Source: CAYMSF01 sp964392985
Lineage (GTDB): Bacteria; Verrucomicrobiota; Lentisphaeria; Victivallales; Victivallaceae
NCBI GenBank assembly: GCA_964392985.1
Contig: CAYMSF010000043.1
Location: 1 to 35,774, forward strand
Direction of reading: 5' to 3'
Length of the DNA stretch: 35,774 nt
The notes beneath the pieces are model-generated. The model was not told the DNA's origin, ran no database searches, and saw only the letters and a list, made by a program, of their open reading frames with translations. This document shows positions 15,805 to 24,769 of the stretch, piece after piece. Every line of letters begins with the position of its first letter. Position 1 is the stretch's first letter. The position numbers and the translations under genes were made by a program.

Positions 15805-18800
15805 TTATTTTGCCGTAAAGTTAGCAACTCTCAGGTTATTTCCTGTCTGCAGTTCAGGAATAAGATCTTTCAAGGTTGCATAAACTTTAACCAAATGAGC
15901 CCCGGCGGTAACCTTACTGCCGTCAATAATTACCGACATAGCCTTAGTTCCTTTAGCCGGAATCCTGCCGGCATTAACGCTGCCGACGGCAACACCGTCA
16001 AGAAAAATGTCGGCGCCGCTGATATTTGCCACGGCTTGACCGAGATTACTGATGGTAAAGGAAACCGTAACTTTATTCCCTTTAACCGGGCTTGCCGGAC
16101 TGATGGCAATTGTGCTGATTGACAAGTCAGGAAATACTACAGATATCCTGGCTTCCGTCGTATTATTGGTTTTGCTTGATTCCGGAACCATGTTATTTTT
16201 ATCAACGACAACCTTAACGACATGAGTCCCCGGAGTAATGAATTTTCCATTAATCTCCCCGGTAACGACTTGTCCAGCCTTGCCCGCCAGTGGCGGGCAG
16301 TTTACCGTTGCCACGGGAACGCCGTCGAAGTGAATCGTGGCAATTGATCCCGGCGCCGGAATTGCAGAAATATTGTCCAACAGGAATTTAACCTGCAATT
16401 TTTCTCCAGTTACCGGTACGACCGGGACAAACTGCACATTGCTTACTCTCAAATCCGGCGCGGGAACCACTAAACTTTCAATTCTGACGTTGTTGGTTTT
16501 CTGTAATTCCGCCATCAGATTGTTCGGGTCAATAACTACTTTAATATTGTGGGAACCGCCTTTAACTTTATCGCCGGTTACCGTAAGAGGAATCGTACGG
16601 TTTTCATTAACAGCCATTGCTGTCACTGAAGCGGAGCCTGCTTTGACGTCGTCAATATACAAGTCAAGAGTAGTTCCGGCTGATATTGCAATACCAATAT
16701 TGCTCAATGCAATCTGGAAATTTAAACCGCTGCCGCTGACCGGCGGTACTGGCGCCCACCAGAAATCCTTGACGATTAAATCAGCTTTACCGGAAAAAAC
16801 AAGCGTTGAGGCGCGTTCATTATTTGCTTCATTGATTTCTTTGGTAGTATTGGTTCCATCGGCAAAAGCTTTTACTGCATAGCTGCCAACCGGCAGATAT
16901 TTTGTATTTAGCGCCAGAGAGCAGTCTTTGTATGCACCCGGAGTCAGAGCACCATAACTGACGGAACCGACATTACTGCCTTTGAGATAGAAGTAGACTA
17001 AACCGGCCGCCGCTGATACTGAACCGGTGTTGCTTATCCTGGCAGTTATTGTTACGGTGTCACCAACTGCGGGACTTACCGGAGTCCATGATAAATTACT
17101 GATAGCCAATTCAGGTTTGCCGGTTACGGTAATATTTTTATTCATGGCATTATTGGTTTCATCAAGTTCAGCACTGGTGTTGGTCGCATCGGCAGCAACG
17201 CTAATCGTATGCGCGCCAACAGTCAATACCCCGGCGGATATGTTGTAAATACAATTTTGCGATGCTCCGGCGGCAAGCACGCCATAACTTATTGCACCTG
17301 TCTTGACACTATCCAGTTTTATGTCACTTGCTCCGGCAGCCGCGGGACCGGCGCCGGTATTTTTTACCGTAATGGTCATAACAACGTTATCAGTTACCGA
17401 CGGTGCCGCCGGGGAAAAGGCAATGGCGGTAATCTGCAAATCCGGCTTGACCGACAGGGACATATTCACTTCCAGTTCGTTGTTGGTTTCACTGATTTCC
17501 GCACTGGTGCCAGTCGTGTCGGCAACCACTCTCACCGGATGATTACCGGCAGTGATTTTTGAAGCCAGCACATCAAAAGTTTTGGTGATATTCCCGGCAG
17601 CGGGGATTGCAGCATAACTGACACTACCGATTTTTGCTCCATCAAAATAGATATCAAGAGCACCGGCAGAGGCAGGGATGGTTCCGGTGTTTTGAATCAC
17701 CACCGATAACGTTACAGCTTTACCAATTTCGGGATTAACCGGCGTCCAGTTTATTGAGCCTATGCTCAAGTCAGGTTTAAATACCGGCGTGTCACCAAAA
17801 ACCAGAGTTATCTCATCCTTGAACTCATCAACCCGCGTGTTGGTAAGGCTGGCACCCTTGATATTCTTGATACCGTTTATTCCACATTTCAACGTGACTT
17901 TATAGGTTGCAGCGCTGAAATCACCGGTCAACACAATCTTTCTGCCAACAGCATCATATTTGATTTCTGACGGGGTTACCGGAGCGTCGGCTGCATCGGT
18001 AACTGTTACAGTGCCGCTGTTAATTGTTTCAGGGATAAAGTCATCCATTGCCCACGGCAGTCCGGGACTCCGCAACGGAATCTCTATGGTCTTCTGACCC
18101 TGAATCATCGTATTCATGTTCTCTTCGTCAACCCGCGGCGCATAAGGCGCACATTTCGGCTCGAATACCAGCATGTGAGAAACATATCCACCGCCACCGG
18201 TTGCCGGGTATTGTTTGAATATTCCATAACGCGCTTCTCCGGTATAATATCCGTCGAGCATCATGAACATCATACAATAAGCTACTTTTTCTGAATCACT
18301 TGAAGAAGCATAAATCGAACCTGGAGAAATTCCCCCAAAAGGTGCAGACGCAGGCGAAGGGTTATAAATAAAGTTGTCATGGGAAAGTCCGCCACCAAAC
18401 GCGCATACACCGGAAACGAGAAAATCCGAAAAATTCTGTTGATTATACTCAGACCCGCGTACTCCATAGATTATTCCGCCTGGAATTGCCACAATTTCAC
18501 GCAGATTCATAATCGAGGAGGAAGGAATTGACTGTTTTGTCCACGTTTGACCCTGATCTGTCGATTTAAGTATCGAAGCGCTTACCGTATTAGAGGTATC
18601 CGATGATGACATATACAGAGTATCAGAATTTAGCGGATCAGTAATCAAAGACCATGGGGTATCATAACAAAGTGTTGCGGTTGCCTGGTTCATTGAAACA
18701 TTGTTAATTAACTCGATAGTACTGGGCGCAGCTCCGTTATCGGTAACCCGTAATACATATTTCTTGATTGCACACGGTTTGCCAACCACCGGCGGTATTT

Positions 18801-20607
18801 TGTAAGTATAGCCGCATAAAGTTGCGACCATGACCACTTTCGAGCTGGCAATGGCAGTTATTGCGCTGGGCGTACTGAGCGTGTACTTATCTTCTGTGCT
18901 GAGCGTCGCAATTTCAGGAATTGTACTTTTTATATCGATTTTTTCCAAGACTGTCGATGTGGTCAAATCATATTTATACAAATAGTAAGTTCCTTTGGTT
19001 ATCCATAATGTGTTTGCCGAGGTTTTGGCAATCAGCGGCACAACACCTTTAACGGAATCTTCAATTAAGTAATTTTTAACAATTTTGCTGCTTTTACTGT
19101 ATTCGAAAACTCGACTGTCTGCATTTGCAAGAACTGTACCGTAAGCGTAATTCAGATAGGAAAAGGAAAAATATACTTTATCCGTATCATATGGATCTAC
19201 ATAAATATTGCATCCGGCGGAAAAATCATTTTTCAGCGCGGTAATTTCCGACCATGTTTTCGAGGCAAGATCGTAGCACTGAATACCGCCATAATGTGCC
19301 ACCCACATGCAGTTGGCGTATTTGTCGTATGCAATCTTTGTAACGCGGTTATTCAGCAGCGGACTGTTCCCCTCGGTAAAATGATTCAGGATGTTTCCAC
19401 TATTGTCATATATTGCAATACCTCCGCCGCGCCCGGACTCATATTTATGCGCGGTTAAAATACTGACTTGAGATGCGGGATATATGTCTTTGCCACTTTT
19501 CAACGGACTGTCGCCGGTACCGCACCATACCCAATTGTTGACAGGATCATATTCCACACAACTCATGTGCCTGAACTTCATATCGCTGCCATCGCTTTTC
19601 TTGTAATCTGTCAATTTCAAGAGACTCGTATCAAATTTGAACATTCCACCATACATCCGATGATTGTATAGCGCCACGAACGAACGGAATCCGGTAATAA
19701 TCGAACCGGGAAGAAAGCTTAAACCTTGATAGGTATTAGGATAATAGACATAGGCGTCGGTATCACTGTAAAAAGCGCTGGCATAATATGGCGCCAAAGG
19801 TTCGACGCTGGCGACGGCGCTGAAAGCAAATGACACCCGGTTCCAATAGGAAAACATAATATCTTTACCCACCTCACTCATAGACTCGCCGTTTTTAATA
19901 TCCGGAGTAACAATTTTAATGTTTCCGCGAGCTTTAATCTCATTAGTAACCTCTGTCGGAAAATATGGCGTCATTGTCAAAAATTTTATTTCCTTTTTTG
20001 CTGAGGAGTATGCCGGATTACCGGTATTGTCTATCATTTTCTTGATGTTGACAGTTCCAGGTCCATCAAGACGGGAAATTATGTAGTAACCATATTTATT
20101 CCGGCTAAACTTATAATCAATCTGATTATTGAAATTACTGGTTATATAATAATAGTACTTGTTATAGGTGAAAATATCAGGAATGCTACTGTTTGTCGCC
20201 GATTCCGATAATTTAAAAAGCAGGAAAAGGTCAAATAAATGATAGCCGGTATCATTCTGGGCAAAATAAGGTATTCCTCTGGTTAGCACGATATAATTTA
20301 TTTTGTTAACCAGTCCGTTGTCATCAAGATATTTCTTTATCGCAGCGACTGCCGAATTTCTTTCAGCAAGAACCATATTGCCATTTTCACTGCCATTGGC
20401 CTGTAAATCAGTTACACTTATATGGCACATATTAATATCAGGAATATTGCGTGCCGTTTTGAAATAATTGCCGATTTCAAGAGATTGCGGTGAATTGTCA
20501 TTCACTACCACCAGCACATCTTCATAAGAAGGCATCGCCCACAGATTCATTGCTGCAACAAGCACCGCCAGTCCCAAAAAGACCCGACTTAACAGCTTCG
20601 TACTCAT
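15805..20607 (-). CDS. Large exported protein: TIGR03790-like head, propeller-like middle, six CARDB repeats
   Basis: A 1600-residue protein with a signal peptide (MSTKLLSRVFLGLAVLVAAMNLWA). Residues about 28-300 resemble the uncharacterised TIGR03790 family (EDVLVVVNDNSPQSLEIGNYFKTARNIP at the head is the telling stretch). Residues about 310-830 hold repeated WVWCGTGD / MWVAHYGGI / LWITKGTYYLYKYD segments typical of a beta-propeller. Then come a Big-type domain (about 845-940) and six CARDB-like beta domains of about 110 residues. No catalytic motif is evident, so I read it as a surface or adhesion protein. The start at 20607 is preferred over 20631 because GGGGGC lies 5-6 bases before it. 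Two copies of the 23-bp operator precede the gene. Confidence 0.75.
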   Translation of the reverse strand: MSTKLLSRVFLGLAVLVAAMNLWAMPSYEDVLVVVNDNSPQSLEIGNYFKTARNIPDINMCHISVTDLQANGSENGNMVLAERNSAVAAIKKYLDDNGLVNKINYIVLTRGIPYFAQNDTGYHLFDLFLLFKLSESATNSSIPDIFTYNKYYYYITSNFNNQIDYKFSRNKYGYYIISRLDGPGTVNIKKMIDNTGNPAYSSAKKEIKFLTMTPYFPTEVTNEIKARGNIKIVTPDIKNGESMSEVGKDIMFSYWNRVSFAFSAVASVEPLAPYYASAFYSDTDAYVYYPNTYQGLSFLPGSIITGFRSFVALYNHRMYGGMFKFDTSLLKLTDYKKSDGSDMKFRHMSCVEYDPVNNWVWCGTGDSPLKSGKDIYPASQVSILTAHKYESGRGGGIAIYDNSGNILNHFTEGNSPLLNNRVTKIAYDKYANCMWVAHYGGIQCYDLASKTWSEITALKNDFSAGCNIYVDPYDTDKVYFSFSYLNYAYGTVLANADSRVFEYSKSSKIVKNYLIEDSVKGVVPLIAKTSANTLWITKGTYYLYKYDLTTSTVLEKIDIKSTIPEIATLSTEDKYTLSTPSAITAIASSKVVMVATLCGYTYKIPPVVGKPCAIKKYVLRVTDNGAAPSTIELINNVSMNQATATLCYDTPWSLITDPLNSDTLYMSSSDTSNTVSASILKSTDQGQTWTKQSIPSSSIMNLREIVAIPGGIIYGVRGSEYNQQNFSDFLVSGVCAFGGGLSHDNFIYNPSPASAPFGGISPGSIYASSSDSEKVAYCMMFMMLDGYYTGEARYGIFKQYPATGGGGYVSHMLVFEPKCAPYAPRVDEENMNTMIQGQKTIEIPLRSPGLPWAMDDFIPETINSGTVTVTDAADAPVTPSEIKYDAVGRKIVLTGDFSAATYKVTLKCGINGIKNIKGASLTNTRVDEFKDEITLVFGDTPVFKPDLSIGSINWTPVNPEIGKAVTLSVVIQNTGTIPASAGALDIYFDGAKIGSVSYAAIPAAGNITKTFDVLASKITAGNHPVRVVADTTGTSAEISETNNELEVNMSLSVKPDLQITAIAFSPAAPSVTDNVVMTITVKNTGAGPAAAGASDIKLDSVKTGAISYGVLAAGASQNCIYNISAGVLTVGAHTISVAADATNTSAELDETNNAMNKNITVTGKPELAISNLSWTPVSPAVGDTVTITARISNTGSVSAAAGLVYFYLKGSNVGSVSYGALTPGAYKDCSLALNTKYLPVGSYAVKAFADGTNTTKEINEANNERASTLVFSGKADLIVKDFWWAPVPPVSGSGLNFQIALSNIGIAISAGTTLDLYIDDVKAGSASVTAMAVNENRTIPLTVTGDKVKGGSHNIKVVIDPNNLMAELQKTNNVRIESLVVPAPDLRVSNVQFVPVVPVTGEKLQVKFLLDNISAIPAPGSIATIHFDGVPVATVNCPPLAGKAGQVVTGEINGKFITPGTHVVKVVVDKNNMVPESSKTNNTTEARISVVFPDLSISTIAISPASPVKGNKVTVSFTISNLGQAVANISGADIFLDGVAVGSVNAGRIPAKGTKAMSVIIDGSKVTAGAHLVKVYATLKDLIPELQTGNNLRVANFTAK
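15808..17788 (-). repeat. Six tandem CARDB-type domain repeats within the gene
   Basis: Six units of 323-340 bp begin, in coding order, near 17785, 17452, 17123, 16795, 16472 and 16132. Each starts with a (K/A/F)P(D/E)L or KADL segment followed by a strand ending xP-P, and ends with a SxExxxxNN-type turn (for example SAEISETNNE and SAELDETNNA). The units are diverged, so this is an old protein-level repeat rather than a recent DNA duplication. Confidence 0.8.
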
Positions 20608-20726
20608 AAAAGCCCCCATTGTTGTCATCACAATTCTCTAAATCTAAGCACAATGTTAAAAATTACTGATATTTTATCTGAATCGTACTGAATAATCCAG
20701 TATGCTTTCAATACTCAATTTATAAT

Positions 20727-20749
20727 ATGGTACTATTTCATAATACCAA
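20727..20749. promoter_or_regulatory. 23-bp palindromic operator, copy D (reverse orientation)
   Basis: Read on the minus strand, left arm TTGGTATTAT, centre GAA, right arm ATAGTACCAT, with two changes in the right arm. It lies between the promoter holding copy C and the gene starting at 20607, 65 bp (centre to centre) from copy C. It could serve as an auxiliary site. Confidence 0.5.
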
Positions 20750-20791
20750 TGTTGTCACGACCACTTTAAAGCATAAAAATGGGAAAACTAT

Positions 20792-20825
20792 TTGGTATTA
20801 TATCATAAGTCCAACAATAAAGCAA
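20792..20825 (-). promoter_or_regulatory. Promoter with embedded operator, copy C
   Basis: On the minus strand TTGCTT (20820-20825), 17 bases, TATAAT (20797-20802). The operator at 20792-20814 has arms TTGGTATTAT and ATAAGTCCAA around ATC and covers the -10 box. The predicted transcript of the 1600-residue protein would have a leader of about 180 bases containing copy D. Confidence 0.65.
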
Positions 20826-20871
20826 CTACAGAAACAAAAAAATAACAAAATTTAATTAAATGCACGTTTCA

Positions 20872-22494
20872 TTACGTCATATATGAATAAAGTTCGTGTT
20901 GCCATTCGCTGATATCTGCCGGCAATTCGATTGGGGTAGCGCGTCCGACCCGGGCAATCAGGTCAAGTAATCGAGTTTGCTGTTTGCTTGAAACAGATTC
21001 CAGCAAACTCAATGCAATTTCCAGATCTTGAATTCCGGCCTTATACGCTTCCCAACGCAACGATGGTAAAGGACCGGCGCTTCCGGGATAAAGCAGATAC
21101 ATGTCACCGGTCGGCCAGTTAAAACCGGGATTACAAAAAACATCTTTGGTAAAGTTGAAAACAGACCAGCGGAGATAACCGGTAAATTGATTGGCATAAG
21201 TGATCCAGGGAATGCGGTAACTGTCGGCCAGTCCGCAACAGAACAACGTATTGCCCCAGTCTGGTTTACAACAATTGTACCAGCGCAATTCGACTCCGTT
21301 ATCCCGCAAAGTCTTACAAGCTTCCTCGCTGTAGCCGTCGCTTAAATGAATGGTTGCGATGTCCAGTACATCGCGCACTGTTACCGCAGTTGCAGCTGTT
21401 ATTGCCGCCGTAATCTTTACTCCGGGAGCGTATTTTTTAGCCATCAATGCCACCGCGCGGAAAGTTGCCGGGTCAGTTGGTTCATCGTATGGACAAAGAG
21501 TAAGCAGACGATCCCAACCGCGTAGTTTGTTGTGTCGTAAGAAATCGGTTAGAAAAGCGCCCCACGCCGCTTCGTATTCGGGCGAATCGTAAGTTGTCGG
21601 CTGAATGACTTGTTTTCCAGACTTTACATCATAATAGGCAATATCCGGTAATTGGCGTTTGCACGGGAGGAGCGAATAGCATTCAATCTCGTGATTAATG
21701 CCGTGCTTAAAATTCAATTCAATATAGCGGTCATATCTGGAGTAGTCAAAAGACCATGAATCACCATCTTTAACCCACTGTATCGGACACGGTTTGTCGT
21801 GATGATGGTAATAAAGTTGCGGCAGCGGATATCGGAATGGGTCGTCCTTTACTGAGAGCATGATGGCATTGTTACCGCCAGCGGCCATTTCCGCCAGATA
21901 CTTATCAGCCATTGCCCAGAATTTCTCTGACCACATTTCAATCTTATAATATTGGCATAACGCCTGCCAATGAGTCCAGAAAATAGTGTTACATTCACCT
22001 TTTGAAGTGGCGTCAAGCGGGGGAGTAATATCCAGCGGCATCATCCTGCTAAGAGAACAATGACTGTCCGATTCAGCAATAATTTCAAGATCATACCTCC
22101 CTGGAACGGTGTTCGCTTGAATTTTCCCGGAAACAAGAAACGTCATAGTGGTATTGCCGGCAACGTTAACTGCCGGTACGCAATCGACAAAATCAGGCAG
22201 GACGCTGGCGGTTTCAGGAAAAATCACTGATTTCACCGGAAATGCAGAGAGTTTAAATTGCCCGTTGGAGACGCTCAGTTTCAGGTTGTTTATTGGGAAT
22301 CTATTTCTGGTGGCAACAATAAATCTGAGTGTATTTCCGGCGCAGACGGCTAAATTTGACAAATCTTGTTCCGGCCATTCGTTGATTTTCAGTCGGCGAA
22401 GTCCAAAAATGCGGAGATCATCCAATTTGCATTCTCTGATTGCCGGGACATCGGTACCCGGGAATCCATGACTGTGTCCTTCATTTGTCATCAT
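20872..22494 (-). CDS. GH123-like glycosidase (DUF4091 family)
   Basis: About 540 residues in two parts: an N-terminal beta-sandwich (to about 160) and a TIM-barrel catalytic domain. The adjacent acid pair in LCPYDEPTDP (D337-E338 counted from 22494) matches the Asp-Glu pair of GH123 beta-N-acetylgalactosaminidases, which use substrate-assisted catalysis. The C-terminal stretch GDMYLLYPGSAGPLPSLRWEAYKAGIQDLE is the hallmark of DUF4091/GH123. Substrate specificity is unproved. The frame is open to 22551 (TTG) and overlaps the transporter gene's stop, but the first plausible ATG codons are at 22494 and 22491, both with weak ribosome sites. No signal peptide is seen, so it may act on imported oligosaccharides brought in by the transporter encoded just upstream. 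Confidence 0.82.
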   Translation of the reverse strand: MMTNEGHSHGFPGTDVPAIRECKLDDLRIFGLRRLKINEWPEQDLSNLAVCAGNTLRFIVATRNRFPINNLKLSVSNGQFKLSAFPVKSVIFPETASVLPDFVDCVPAVNVAGNTTMTFLVSGKIQANTVPGRYDLEIIAESDSHCSLSRMMPLDITPPLDATSKGECNTIFWTHWQALCQYYKIEMWSEKFWAMADKYLAEMAAGGNNAIMLSVKDDPFRYPLPQLYYHHHDKPCPIQWVKDGDSWSFDYSRYDRYIELNFKHGINHEIECYSLLPCKRQLPDIAYYDVKSGKQVIQPTTYDSPEYEAAWGAFLTDFLRHNKLRGWDRLLTLCPYDEPTDPATFRAVALMAKKYAPGVKITAAITAATAVTVRDVLDIATIHLSDGYSEEACKTLRDNGVELRWYNCCKPDWGNTLFCCGLADSYRIPWITYANQFTGYLRWSVFNFTKDVFCNPGFNWPTGDMYLLYPGSAGPLPSLRWEAYKAGIQDLEIALSLLESVSSKQQTRLLDLIARVGRATPIELPADISEWQHELYSYMT

Positions 22495-22537
22495 CTTGAA
22501 ATTTCTTTTTTTATGTTTCTTTCGGTTGCTCAAATCC

Positions 22538-24481
22538 TTATGATATCGCAACTGTTCCGGTAGAAATTACAGTCGAATATCCGCGTTCAATCCTGGCGAG
22601 CAGCCATACGCTGCCAACTAATAGAAAATCTGTAATAACGTTGGCAATGCCGAACACTACTGCGCCGGACTGTTGTTCCAGATTAATGGTAATAATAACC
22701 TGAGCAACCCACAAAGACAGCGTCAGCAGAAATTTAATACCGACAATGACCAGCACGCCGTGATGCGGAATACCGTTGTGTAGCGGTTCACCGTTAAGCG
22801 CCCGGGTGATGTCCCGCCTGATTCCTCTTTCGACGACCAGCCAGCAGACCCATGCGGTCAATGCCAGGGGCAGTATCAACACTGCATACCAGTAAAACGC
22901 CGTATGTATCTGTTGACGGTACATCCAGAACATCAGTCCAGGCATGATAAACAGCGGCAGGAGCAATATAAAGTTAAATATTTTTAACGCAATATTCAGC
23001 CAACGCAATTGCGGCCCGGCATAAGGTACTATGGGCATTTCCTCCACTTTGTTGGCGCTCCATGGAGCCGGCGGATGATAGTGAGCATCGCCACCCAGCC
23101 GGTACCAGTAGATATAAGTGCAAAGCACGGTAACAGCAGTAATGGCGCTGCAAACCGTTGTCCAGACAAAGATAAACCGGTATGAAAAATCAGACCCGCC
23201 ACAACACCAGCGCATTAAATCCATAAACAGTCCGGCAGCGACTCCGGACCCCATTGCCATAAATGACCTGACCATAGCCTTGGCGGAACAGAATTGTCCG
23301 TAACGGGATTGCGGCAGCATTCGCATGCTTAACGGCATCATGCAAGCGCTCGCAATTGCCGTTTGAAACGCCGAAAACATACAACCTCCCATGCACAGCC
23401 AGAAAAAATAATCAGCCGGAATTTTTACAAAAACCCAGACCCAGTTCATCAGATAGCCAATCACCGCGAATACTGATAGATATGCAAAGACCCGCAACGG
23501 ATGCCAGCGGTCCACAAATATTGCCGTAAAATACATGGCTACCAGCGCAGCTACTGTAACTGTAGCAGTATATTTACCAATCTGTGCCAGCGATAACCCC
23601 ATCTCACGATAGAAAAACACATCGAACATCTTTGTCGCCCCGGTAAGCGTAAGCAATGCGTTAAAACCGAATAGCATCCAGTAAAATTTATCTGTGAAAC
23701 ATTCCTGAAAAAACAATTTCAATCCGCGCAAACCTTTGCTGCCCTTTTCATGTTTTTCTTCAACTACCGGGTATTCACCTTCCTTGACCTTGAGGCACAT
23801 CAGGCCGAATCCGATGAAATAAAGCACCGCGGCGCCAATAAAAATTTCCCGCATGTGGGATTCCGCATAACGGAAAATAAAGAAATTATATAAAGCGCTG
23901 GCGCCGCTGCTGACAATTTTGAACGTACCTGAGAACCTGGCGAGAAATTGTGCCGGGACAACATCGTTGAACAGATACCAGAATACTGAACCGACAAACA
24001 TGTTAAAAAATTGAAACATTGCGACAAATACTGCAATCAGCGCAATCGTTATAGTGGTCGGAGCAAATTGATTCAAAAAAACTGAATGTTTCTGTAGCAA
24101 TACGCAAATATCGTCGCTCCAGCCCAGTAGTGCCAGACTGCCGCACAGAAATGGCATAGTCCATACTATAAAAGGAATCCGCCGCCCCCAGCGACTGCGA
24201 TACCGGTCACTTTTGAAGCTCACATACGGACAGACCGTCATGTTCAGAATGCCTGGAACTGTTCCGAGTATAGCTCCCATCAGCCAGTTTGGGCAGCCTA
24301 GCGCTTTCAACTTCAACGGCAGGATCGTCGGAGCAACTGTCTCCATCAGCGTAAAACAGAAATCTCCCCATAGCAGCCAGGCAAAAAGGATAAATAAACC
24401 GGCCTTTGTATAGGTCAGAGTTCCGCAATTATACTTTTTCTGCGCATCTACCGGATTCGCCGCTTCAGCAGTATACCCCAT
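22538..24481 (-). CDS. MFS-type sugar transporter
   Basis: A 647-residue polytopic membrane protein with at least 12 hydrophobic segments, beginning with AGLFILFAWLLWGDFCF. The loop SDRYRSRWGRRIPFIVW after the second/third segment is the MFS motif seen in proton- or cation-coupled sugar carriers (GPH and sucrose-carrier-like branches). It is longer than the usual 450-500 residues because of a long central loop and extra C-terminal membrane segments with a final acidic/basic tail. It is likely to import the oligosaccharide processed by the GH123-like enzyme encoded directly downstream, with which it shares a transcript: only 43 bases separate its stop from the downstream ATG. A promoter with the 23-bp operator lies about 50 bases before its ATG, whose ribosome site is weak. 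Confidence 0.88.
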   Translation of the reverse strand: MGYTAEAANPVDAQKKYNCGTLTYTKAGLFILFAWLLWGDFCFTLMETVAPTILPLKLKALGCPNWLMGAILGTVPGILNMTVCPYVSFKSDRYRSRWGRRIPFIVWTMPFLCGSLALLGWSDDICVLLQKHSVFLNQFAPTTITIALIAVFVAMFQFFNMFVGSVFWYLFNDVVPAQFLARFSGTFKIVSSGASALYNFFIFRYAESHMREIFIGAAVLYFIGFGLMCLKVKEGEYPVVEEKHEKGSKGLRGLKLFFQECFTDKFYWMLFGFNALLTLTGATKMFDVFFYREMGLSLAQIGKYTATVTVAALVAMYFTAIFVDRWHPLRVFAYLSVFAVIGYLMNWVWVFVKIPADYFFWLCMGGCMFSAFQTAIASACMMPLSMRMLPQSRYGQFCSAKAMVRSFMAMGSGVAAGLFMDLMRWCCGGSDFSYRFIFVWTTVCSAITAVTVLCTYIYWYRLGGDAHYHPPAPWSANKVEEMPIVPYAGPQLRWLNIALKIFNFILLLPLFIMPGLMFWMYRQQIHTAFYWYAVLILPLALTAWVCWLVVERGIRRDITRALNGEPLHNGIPHHGVLVIVGIKFLLTLSLWVAQVIITINLEQQSGAVVFGIANVITDFLLVGSVWLLARIERGYSTVISTGTVAIS

Positions 24482-24529
24482 AATTCATAATCCCAATATA
24501 ACATTTTATTGCCGGTTTTAAATTCTCTT

Positions 24530-24562
24530 TTGGTATTATACTATAACTCCAAGAAAAAGCAA
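24530..24562 (-). promoter_or_regulatory. Promoter with embedded operator, copy E
   Basis: On the minus strand TTGCTT (24557-24562), 16 bases, TATAAT (24535-24540). The operator at 24530-24552 has arms TTGGTATTAT and ATAACTCCAA around ACT and covers the -10 box. It drives the transporter-GH123 pair. Confidence 0.65.
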
Positions 24563-24625
24563 CAGCGCAATCTGAAATATTTATAATAAAAAATAAGCAG
24601 CGTTTTTTGTGAGTATATCAGGTAC

Positions 24626-24709
24626 TATTGCTCCGAAACGAAAACAGCCTGCATAATCAAGTAGGAATGCAAGGCAAATAATCCAATGTGAATTCGTTTC
24701 GGAGCAATA
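24626..24709. repeat. Perfect 17-bp inverted repeat with 50-base spacer
   Basis: TATTGCTCCGAAACGAA at 24626-24642 is repeated exactly in reverse complement at 24693-24709. It lies in the gap between the UroD-like gene and the transporter promoter. There is no T-run directly after either arm, so it is not a standard terminator, and no target-site duplication flanks it. A second small hairpin (TGGCGT...ACGCCA, 24723-24742) lies beside it. It could be a long-loop terminator or RNA structure, or the remnant of a small mobile element. Confidence 0.6.
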
Positions 24710-24769
24710 ATCACGATGCTGATGGCGTAAGGATTAACGCCACAATGACTGGATGATGACAGACACTTC

